Source: Bacteroidota bacterium
GTDB lineage: Bacteria; Bacteroidota; Bacteroidia; NS11-12g; UBA955
DNA: 47,829 bases
Direction of reading: 5' to 3'
NCBI GenBank assembly: GCA_027490055.1
Contig: JAIXYV010000029.1
Location: forward strand, 1 to 47,829
Shown here: piece by piece, positions 41,379 through 47,829 of the stretch
How the letters are laid out: each line of letters opens with the position of its first letter
Position numbering within the stretch: position 1 is the stretch's first letter
Notes under the pieces: generated by a model
Told to the model about the DNA's origin: nothing
The model's input: only the letters and a program-made list of their open reading frames with translations
Database searches by the model: none
Translations under genes and position numbers: made by a program

Positions 41379-42323
41379 TTGAAAATACTTGTACTCAGAT
41401 TCAGCTCCATTGGTGACATTGTTCTAACCACTCCGGTTCTGCGATGTCTCAAAACTCAGAAACCCGAGTTTCAAATCCACTATGCGACGAAGAAACAATA
41501 TCGGGGTCTTTTAGTTAACAATCCATACATCGATAAATTACACCTTTTAGATGGTAGCTTGGCCGACCTGGTAGCGGAATTAAAGCAAGAGAATTTTGAT
41601 CTGATTGTCGATTTACATAATAACCTCAGAACAGTCAACCTTTGGTCGCAACTCCGCGTTAAACGCGTTAAGTTCGACAAACTAAACTGGGAAAAATGGT
41701 TAATGGTGCGACTGAAAGTCAATATGCTGCCTTATGAACACATCGTCGATCGCTATCTTGAAACTGTCTCAGATTTAGGAATCGTAAACGATGAAAAAGG
41801 CCTGGATTATTTAATCCCGGAAACCACTACCCTCTCCGATTTCAATCTGCCAGATTCATACACCGTATACGCTTTAGGCGCTCAGCATAACACTAAAAAA
41901 CTACCTCTATCCAAACAAATTGAATTGTGCAATAGCGTCAACCAACCCATTGTTTTGATTGGAGGCAAAGAAGATGCTGAAGCTGGCGAAAAACTCAGTT
42001 CTGCCTGCAACAACACCATCAATCTTTGCGGCCAGCTTAGTATCGATCAAAGCGCCTTGTTAATGAAAAATGCGATTAAAGTATATTCGCATGATACAGG
42101 CATGATGCATATTGCTGCGGCATTATGTAAACCAATTGTTTCTATATGGGGCAATACAATCCCAGAATTTGGCATGACGCCATATTACCCTGCCAGTTTC
42201 GATGACTCCAACAGCACCATTCTGGAAGTCGATAATTTAAAATGCCGTCCTTGCAGTAAAATCGGTTTTGATACTTGCCCCAAGGGTCATTTTAAATGCA
42301 TGATGAACCAAAAATTCGGGTAA
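41379..42323 (+). CDS. Glycosyltransferase family 9 (heptosyltransferase-like)
   Basis: A 314-residue GT-B enzyme of lipopolysaccharide core assembly. KILVLRFSSIGDIVLTTPVLR is the classic GT9 N-terminus, YALGAQHNTKKLPL and the second domain VLIGGKEDAEAGEKL...SHDTGMMHIAAALCKPIVSIWG hold the ADP-heptose site; CRPCSKIGFDTCPKGHFKCM is the Cys-rich tail common in the family. The start must be TTG: the first conserved residues follow it directly and no ATG is in frame upstream. Confidence 0.9.
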   Translation: MKILVLRFSSIGDIVLTTPVLRCLKTQKPEFQIHYATKKQYRGLLVNNPYIDKLHLLDGSLADLVAELKQENFDLIVDLHNNLRTVNLWSQLRVKRVKFDKLNWEKWLMVRLKVNMLPYEHIVDRYLETVSDLGIVNDEKGLDYLIPETTTLSDFNLPDSYTVYALGAQHNTKKLPLSKQIELCNSVNQPIVLIGGKEDAEAGEKLSSACNNTINLCGQLSIDQSALLMKNAIKVYSHDTGMMHIAAALCKPIVSIWGNTIPEFGMTPYYPASFDDSNSTILEVDNLKCRPCSKIGFDTCPKGHFKCMMNQKFG

Positions 42324-42325
42324 TA

Positions 42326-42352
42326 AAAAACCCCGCTTTCACGGGGCTTTTC
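42326..42352. terminator. Bidirectional terminator between GT9 and fumC
   Basis: A run of A, stem CCCCG / CGGGG with loop CTTTCA, then CTTTTC; lies between two convergent stops and can serve both. Confidence 0.7.
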
Positions 42353-42369
42353 TTCGTAATCAATATTGT

Positions 42370-43782
42370 TTAGTTGTGAGAAATCTCACCAACCATTTGC
42401 TCCGGACGAACCCACTCGTCAAATTGTTCGTTAGTCAATAAACCTAAATCCAAAGCAGCTTGTCTCAAACTGGTATTTTCTTTATGTGCTTTTTTAGCAA
42501 TCTTAGCCGCATTCTCATATCCAATATGGGTATTTAAAGCGGTAACTAGCATTAATGAATTTTCAAGTTTGTGTTTGATCTCAGGAAGATTCGGCTCAAT
42601 ACCCACTGCACAGTTGGTATCAAAACTTAAAGCTGCTTCACCTAGTAATCTGGCTGATTGCAATACATTAGCAGCAATTAATGGCTTGAACACATTCAGT
42701 TCAAAGTGGCCATTAGAACCACCAATCGTTACAGCAACATCATTACCCATTACCTGAGCACAAACCATGGTTAATGCTTCACATTGAGTAGGGTTAACTT
42801 TACCTGGCATGATACTGCTGCCTGGCTCGTTGTCTGGAATAAAGATTTCACCAATACCAGATCTCGGACCGCTGCTAAGCATTCTGATATCATTTCCGAT
42901 TTTCATTAAGCTAACTGCCACACGTTTTAAAGCACCGTGTAATTCAACCATCGCATCGTGAGCCGCTAAAGCTTCATATTTATTTTCAGCCGTGATAATT
43001 GGCAATCCTGATAATTCTGCAATAGTTTTTGCCACTAATTCAGAATAGCCTTTTGGCGTATTAATACCAGTACCTACAGCAGTTCCACCTAAAGCAATTT
43101 CTCTTGCTGGCTCTAAGCTTCTGTTAATGGCATTGATACCATTTTTCAATTGCTGAACATAGCCTGAGAACTCCTGTCCCAAAGTAATTGGCGTTGCATC
43201 CATGAAGTGGGTTCTGCCAATTTTAATGATCTCCATAAAATCTCTTGACTTATGTTTCAAGGTTGTCTTTAAAGCCTGCAAACCAGGAATAGTATAATCT
43301 ACCACTTGTTTGTATGCCGCAATGCTCATAGCAGTAGGGAAAGTATCGTTACTAGACTGAGATTTGTTGACATCATCATTCGGATGAAGCACTTTGTTCT
43401 CATCAGATAATTTACCGCCGTTCAACACATGAGCACGGTTGGCAATCACCTCATTCACGTTCATATTACTTTGAGTACCGCTACCAGTCTGCCAGATTAC
43501 CAGTGGGAACTGCTCATCGTGCATACCTTCCAGAATCTCATCACAAACTGAACAAATCAAATCACATTTAGTCAGTGATAAAGTTCCCAGTTTATTGTTG
43601 GTAATAGCTGCTGCTTTCTTCAGAACAGCAAATGCTCTTATGATTTCAATCGGCATACGCTGAGTACCGATTTTAAAGTTTTGTAAAGATCTTTGAGTCT
43701 GAGCACCCCAATACACATTGGCTGGCACTTTTACCTCACCCATGGTGTCGTGTTCAATTCTGAATTCTTGTGACTGGTTCAT
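42370..43782 (-). CDS. fumC: Class II fumarase
   Basis: A 470-residue TCA-cycle enzyme interconverting fumarate and malate. The superfamily signature [18 protein letters not shown] is present, as are [19 protein letters not shown], the [10 protein letters not shown] segment, [20 protein letters not shown] and the N-terminal [19 protein letters not shown]. The pattern is fumarase rather than aspartase (GSSxMPGKVNP occurs in both; overall length and TxGQE-SGY favour fumarase). Monocistronic. Confidence 0.94.
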   Translation of the reverse strand: MNQSQEFRIEHDTMGEVKVPANVYWGAQTQRSLQNFKIGTQRMPIEIIRAFAVLKKAAAITNNKLGTLSLTKCDLICSVCDEILEGMHDEQFPLVIWQTGSGTQSNMNVNEVIANRAHVLNGGKLSDENKVLHPNDDVNKSQSSNDTFPTAMSIAAYKQVVDYTIPGLQALKTTLKHKSRDFMEIIKIGRTHFMDATPITLGQEFSGYVQQLKNGINAINRSLEPAREIALGGTAVGTGINTPKGYSELVAKTIAELSGLPIITAENKYEALAAHDAMVELHGALKRVAVSLMKIGNDIRMLSSGPRSGIGEIFIPDNEPGSSIMPGKVNPTQCEALTMVCAQVMGNDVAVTIGGSNGHFELNVFKPLIAANVLQSARLLGEAALSFDTNCAVGIEPNLPEIKHKLENSLMLVTALNTHIGYENAAKIAKKAHKENTSLRQAALDLGLLTNEQFDEWVRPEQMVGEISHN

Positions 43783-43808
43783 GATGTTTTTATAAAAATT
43801 ATAAGCGG

Positions 43809-43816
43809 CAAATTTA
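43809..43816 (-). promoter_or_regulatory. -7 promoter box for fumC
   Basis: TAAATTTG on the minus strand, 26 bases before the ATG at 43782. Confidence 0.45.
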
Positions 43817-43909
43817 ATTAAAATACGCTCAAAAACACTTGTATCGACAAAAAAATGAGAAATATCAATTTGTGCAGCCCGCAGAAAGCAAAGAGTGATT
43901 TTTTTTTCT

Positions 43910-43917
43910 TAAGTTTG
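43910..43917 (+). promoter_or_regulatory. -7 promoter box for the BatA-like operon
   Basis: TAAGTTTG, eight bases before ATG 43926. Confidence 0.5.
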
Positions 43918-43925
43918 CGTAAATT

Positions 43926-45959
43926 ATGGTTTGGCTGTATCCTTCTTTCTTATGGGCCCTTCTGGCATTGCTCATCCCGATAGCCATACACCTTTTCAAT
44001 TTCAGAAGATACAAAAAGTTAGTCTTCTCCAATGTGCGTCTTCTTCGTAAAATTGATCGTCAGACAAAAAGCGGTAATAAACTTAAAAAATACCTGATTC
44101 TGGCCTCGCGACTACTAGCAATTATGTTTCTGGTATTCGCCTTTGCTCAACCCATCCTGCTTCGCAATGGTCAGACCCTCGACAATGGCAAAAAGTTCAT
44201 TAGTATCATTATCGACAATAGCTACAGCATGAACCTTAGCGGCAACGAAGGACAATTATTCGAAGCTGCCAAAAACCGAGCTAGAGCCATCGTTAATGCC
44301 GCCGGAGCAGGTGACGAATTCAACATCATCAGCGCAGACATGAATGCCTCTCTCCTGCATTTCCACGGCAAACAAGCGACTCTCGAATCCATCGACAAAC
44401 TTAAAATCAGCAGTGGCGCTCACCCACTTACCGATCTGCTGGCTGTGCAGAACCGCACACTTAAAGAGAAAAACGGCAACAAACTAGCCTTCTGTATTTC
44501 TGATTTCCAGAGCAGCACCAACAGCATCAGGAACAATCCGGTAGACAGCAGCATTCTTCAAACCTGGATTAAACTGCCTTCTGCTGAACACGATAATTTC
44601 AGTATTGATACCTGCTTTCTTGAATCACCAATTCTTCAAACTGGTCAGACCATTACTTTAACGGCACAAGTAAGCAATTACACCGAAAAGGATGTCGAGG
44701 GTTTAACTTTAGAACTTGAAATAGATGGCAAGCCTAAAGGTATCGCCAATTTTAATATTGCCGCTTATGGCAAATCACGTCAGTCGCTGAGCTTTACACT
44801 TGAAAACGGTGGCAATCACCGGTGTGTTCTAAAACTTCCTGGCGATAACATCCCTAACGATGATGAGTTGTTTTTCGCACTCCGCATTAATCAAAGCTAT
44901 AAAGTTGACGTTATCAGCGAAGCTGGCGAACGCTATGCTGACGCTGTCTTCTCAGAAAATCCTGGCTTTATTTATAAAAAGGAACTGGCTGGAAGTATCA
45001 ACTACACTGCCTTAAAAACTAACGACCTGATTGTTCTGCAAGGTCTAAACAACTACCCAAGCGGCTTAATCTCAGAATTAAAGAAAGTCGTGCAAAACGG
45101 CGCCACTGTTTTTGTTTTTCCTAACGCCAATGACAATCAAGGACTGAATGCCTTGTGCAACACCTTCAACGTTTCTGTTGAAAATGATCTTTATACAGAG
45201 AACATCAAAGTAGGGAGTATCGATTTAGAGCACCCAATCTATAAAAACATCTTTGAAAAAACGCCTAAGAACCCAGATTTACCGAGCGTAAGCAAGTACT
45301 TAGCCATCTCTGCTCAGGGAGGCAATACCCTGATGAAACTCGCTAATGGCAAAGCATTCATACAGGATATGACTATTGGCAAAGGCCATTTCATCGTATG
45401 TGCTTCGGCTTTGGATAAAACATGGACCAGCCTGCAAAGTCATGCGCTTTTCCTGCCTACCCTCCTCAAATCCGCCATGATGGGCAGCTATAAAACAACC
45501 CTCTACTATCAGTGTGGTGAAACTAAACCCATCTACACCGGACTGCCCTATGTCAGTGAAAGTGGCATTAGCCTAAAGGGACCAAAGACTGCCTATGTTC
45601 CGGAAGTTATTAACATGGACGGAGAGATGATTTTGAACACCAACGGTGAAATTGAAACTGCTGGTCATTACGATTTGCTGGACAAAAAATCCGATACCGC
45701 TTTAGCCTCAATTTCATTCAATATCAATAGAAATGAAAGCGATACAAGGACTTTAACAGAGCAGGCCTTCAGTGATGCTACCAAAAACTTTAAGGTTGAA
45801 ACTTTTGAAGGCAGCTCAGAAAAACTCTCAGCAGAGTTTACTAAAAGTCAGAAAGGCATCAGTTTGTGGAAATGGTGCATTATTTTTGTTTTGTTTTTCT
45901 TACTTATTGAGATACTTTTGATCAGATTTTTCAGGAACAATGCAAAGCTATCTGCTTAA
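43926..45959 (+). CDS. BatA-like membrane protein with vWA domain
   Basis: A 677-residue protein. The N-terminal region (MVWLYPSFLWALLALLIPIAIHLFNFRRYKKLVFSNVRLL) is the BatA/aerotolerance family start, with a second helix (LKKYLILASRLLAIMFLVFAFAQPIL). A vWA domain follows (SIIIDNSYSMN with D-x-S-x-S; AFCISDFQSS), then a CARDB-like beta region (LTAQVSNYTEKDVEGLTLELEI) and a C-terminal anchor (WKWCIIFVLFFLLIEILLIRFF). Its role in the family is not well defined. The last 20 bases overlap the next gene. Confidence 0.86.
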   Translation: MVWLYPSFLWALLALLIPIAIHLFNFRRYKKLVFSNVRLLRKIDRQTKSGNKLKKYLILASRLLAIMFLVFAFAQPILLRNGQTLDNGKKFISIIIDNSYSMNLSGNEGQLFEAAKNRARAIVNAAGAGDEFNIISADMNASLLHFHGKQATLESIDKLKISSGAHPLTDLLAVQNRTLKEKNGNKLAFCISDFQSSTNSIRNNPVDSSILQTWIKLPSAEHDNFSIDTCFLESPILQTGQTITLTAQVSNYTEKDVEGLTLELEIDGKPKGIANFNIAAYGKSRQSLSFTLENGGNHRCVLKLPGDNIPNDDELFFALRINQSYKVDVISEAGERYADAVFSENPGFIYKKELAGSINYTALKTNDLIVLQGLNNYPSGLISELKKVVQNGATVFVFPNANDNQGLNALCNTFNVSVENDLYTENIKVGSIDLEHPIYKNIFEKTPKNPDLPSVSKYLAISAQGGNTLMKLANGKAFIQDMTIGKGHFIVCASALDKTWTSLQSHALFLPTLLKSAMMGSYKTTLYYQCGETKPIYTGLPYVSESGISLKGPKTAYVPEVINMDGEMILNTNGEIETAGHYDLLDKKSDTALASISFNINRNESDTRTLTEQAFSDATKNFKVETFEGSSEKLSAEFTKSQKGISLWKWCIIFVLFFLLIEILLIRFFRNNAKLSA

Positions 45960-47232
45960 GAACATACAAATTAGCGACAAAAGGTCGGCACTTAACGGTC
46001 AGTTAGGTGATCTGGGTATTAAAGACGGCAAAATCCATGCATTTGGAATCGACCTTAGTGAAGCTGATTACGACAAGACCATCGACTTCAGCGAATGCAT
46101 CGCAACACCAGCTTTTGTGGATGTGAGATGCAACAGCTCAGAACCTGGTTACGAACACCGCGAGACACTTAAATCACTCAACAATTGTGCAATGGCAGGC
46201 GGTTACTCTACTGTTGCCCTTTTACCAAACTGCCAACCTACCAGACAGACAAAATCGGATATCGAATTTCTAGTCAACCAGACCTCGGCATATCCGGTTA
46301 AATTTCTGCCAATGGGCGCTATTACCCGCGACTTAAAAACGGATGATATGTGTGAGCTCTATGACATGAAAAAATCTGGAGCCGTTGCATTTGCTAACGC
46401 TAACTATTCCATTGGCAATATTGGCACAATGAGCAGAGCATTGCAATACAGCAAAAGCTTTGAAGGCTTAATATACAGCTTCTGCGAACAACAGGAACTT
46501 ACTCAGGGCGCCTATGTCGCTGAAGGTACCGTTGCTGTAAGTCTCGGACTGAAAGGCATTCCCCAGATGGCAGAATACCTGCAGGTTCAAAGAGATATTG
46601 AACTGGCAGACTATCACCAGACTTCTTTGCATATTTCTAAAATCAGTACTGAGAAATCAGTTGAGTATATCAGACAAGCAAAAGCTCAGGGCATTCAGGT
46701 AACTTGCGATGTGGCTGTTATGAATCTGGCACTGACAGACGAAACCATTATGGATTTCGACAGCAACCTAAAGCTTACGCCTCCACTCAGACAAGCCAAT
46801 GATGTAAAAGCCTTATGGGAAGGTTTGATTGATGGCACAATAGATGCCATTTGCACCGACCACCACCCTCAGGAGATAGAAAGAAAAAATGTTGAATTTG
46901 AATATGCGGCCAATGGCGCTATATCACTTCAGATAGCATTAAGTCTTGCCATAGAAGGCAGAAACAGATTCTGCACTAAAATGGATGATGACACCCTACT
47001 TTCTAAATTCAACTATGGTGGCGCAGAAGTACTGAGATTAAATATACCATCTATAGCAATCGGATCAGAGGCCTCATTCACACTGATCAATCCGCATAAA
47101 CAGACCATTCTAAACAGAAAAAATAATCTGTCAGAATCTGCTAATACCTATTACATGGATAAACCATTGCCATATTGCATCGAGGCAACTTTTTTAAATA
47201 AAAACAGTCTTTTTAACATCAACCACTACTAA
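45940..47232 (+). CDS. Dihydroorotase-like protein lacking metal ligands
   Basis: A 430-residue amidohydrolase-fold protein closest to type I dihydroorotase (pyrimidine synthesis). Family landmarks are intact (PAFVDV, EPGYEHRETLKS, LPNCQPT, LTPPLRQANDVKALWEGLIDGTIDAICTDHHPQE), but the catalytic HxH is R63-C-N65, the HCED-like motif reads FCEQQ, the HxxHIST motif reads HISKIST, and PHHL reads VMNL. Only the last Asp (CTDH) remains. It is therefore probably a structural or regulatory paralogue (PyrC'/PyrX-like). It overlaps BatA by 20 bases and is followed by DUF4199. Confidence 0.85.
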   Translation: MQSYLLKNIQISDKRSALNGQLGDLGIKDGKIHAFGIDLSEADYDKTIDFSECIATPAFVDVRCNSSEPGYEHRETLKSLNNCAMAGGYSTVALLPNCQPTRQTKSDIEFLVNQTSAYPVKFLPMGAITRDLKTDDMCELYDMKKSGAVAFANANYSIGNIGTMSRALQYSKSFEGLIYSFCEQQELTQGAYVAEGTVAVSLGLKGIPQMAEYLQVQRDIELADYHQTSLHISKISTEKSVEYIRQAKAQGIQVTCDVAVMNLALTDETIMDFDSNLKLTPPLRQANDVKALWEGLIDGTIDAICTDHHPQEIERKNVEFEYAANGAISLQIALSLAIEGRNRFCTKMDDDTLLSKFNYGGAEVLRLNIPSIAIGSEASFTLINPHKQTILNRKNNLSESANTYYMDKPLPYCIEATFLNKNSLFNINHY

Positions 47233-47238
47233 ACAACC

Positions 47239-47808
47239 ATGACAGACATATCCTTTAACTCTGAGGAAAGAACGCCAGTTGGCATGTTTAATTATGCTTA
47301 CAAATGGGCATTAATCGGCAGCATCGCTTATGTGGTAAAATTGTATGGCTTGTACTTTTACAACGATTTCCATTATTACCCACAGGCTGGGGGATTGACA
47401 GGTATGTTGTTTGATATTTTGCTGGTATTGGTCACTATGTACCTTTGTACCGCCGAATACAGAAAGAAAGAGCAAGACGACTATATCACTTTTGGTAAAG
47501 CTTTTAAAGTTTCGTACTTAACTGGCATACTGGTTTCTATCATTCTGGCGGTTTTTATGTATGTGTTTCACACCTATCAAGTCGACTACGACCAGGTGAT
47601 GTCTGAACAAACAGATCTGGCGGTAAAAATGCTGAAAGAAAAAGGCCTGACCCCAGAGCAAATTAAAAAACAAATGAGCATGGCTCCTGCATTCACTAAA
47701 ACCATAGAATTCTCCTCAGGCATTTTAATCATTGTAGGTTTTACGATTTATGCCATTTACGCTTTAATAGCAGCAGCCATTTTAAAAAGAAACCCACCAG
47801 CGATTTAA
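47239..47808 (+). CDS. DUF4199 membrane protein
   Basis: A 189-residue protein of a Bacteroidota family. Four membrane helices are visible (YKWALIGSIAYVVKLYGLYFY, GMLFDILLVLVTMYLCTAEY, AFKVSYLTGILVSIILAVFMYVFHTY, GILIIVGFTIYAIYALIAAAIL). YRKKEQDDYITFGKAFKVSYLTG is the conserved cytoplasmic loop, and a charged segment with LKEKGLTPEQIKKQ separates helices three and four. It follows the dihydroorotase-like gene by six bases. Function unknown. The operon may continue beyond the window. Confidence 0.85.
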   Translation: MTDISFNSEERTPVGMFNYAYKWALIGSIAYVVKLYGLYFYNDFHYYPQAGGLTGMLFDILLVLVTMYLCTAEYRKKEQDDYITFGKAFKVSYLTGILVSIILAVFMYVFHTYQVDYDQVMSEQTDLAVKMLKEKGLTPEQIKKQMSMAPAFTKTIEFSSGILIIVGFTIYAIYALIAAAILKRNPPAI

Positions 47809-47829
47809 TATTTACGGTTTACCTGAACC

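Overview
The window is a chromosomal segment of a Bacteroidota bacterium, most likely Sphingobacteriia/Chitinophagia-like. That placement is inferred from gene content (DUF1599 next to a BT_3928-type DoxX protein and folP; a BatA-like von Willebrand protein followed by a dihydroorotase homologue and DUF4199; SusC-like/OMP-family TonB receptor; kynurenine 3-monooxygenase; PhoH with PIN domain) and from the promoters. Most gene starts lack a Shine-Dalgarno sequence, and many lie just downstream of the Bacteroidota -7 box TAnnTTTG.

Layout. 1-9.5 kb: a secreted von Willebrand protein convergent with a TonB-dependent outer-membrane protein; an AT-rich operon of four overlapping, unrecognised envelope genes; type II NADH dehydrogenase; a MOCOS-like class V aminotransferase. 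9.6-16.9 kb: a GNAT acetyltransferase, a response regulator that has lost its phosphoacceptor, a GT11 fucosyltransferase, a PIN-PhoH/ATP-grasp pair, a membrane-anchored Ntn hydrolase and an AlkA-like DNA glycosylase. 17.0-19.8 kb: an accessory island next to tRNA-Ser(UGA), holding an AraC regulator and a short-chain dehydrogenase inside what looks like an integron-type gene cassette with its own attC-like site, flanked by two copies of a ~33-bp repeat and a row of three hairpins.

19.9-31.2 kb is mostly minus strand: a DUF349/methyltransferase/YihY operon, a serine hydrolase lipoprotein, a secreted lipoprotein, a class III aminotransferase, HU, and the operon DUF1599 - BT_3928 - ABC permease - shikimate kinase. 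folP diverges from DUF1599 through a palindromic double -7 element. 31.2-38.5 kb: folP, a small outer-membrane-like protein, a ZIP metal transporter, a saccharopine-reductase-like enzyme, a REP-associated tyrosine transposase (RAYT) flanked by two REP palindromes, kmo and aroA. 38.6-47.8 kb: gpsA, a PolX whose polymerase active site is degenerate but whose PHP site is intact, a GT9 glycosyltransferase, fumC, and the operon BatA-like - pseudo-dihydroorotase - DUF4199.

The most unusual items are the cassette with complementary end boxes, the RAYT/REP unit, the symmetric bidirectional promoter, and three enzymes or regulators that keep their fold but have lost catalytic residues. No CRISPR array, rRNA gene or phage module was seen. 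All functional calls come from reading motifs in the translated sequence; no database search was run.
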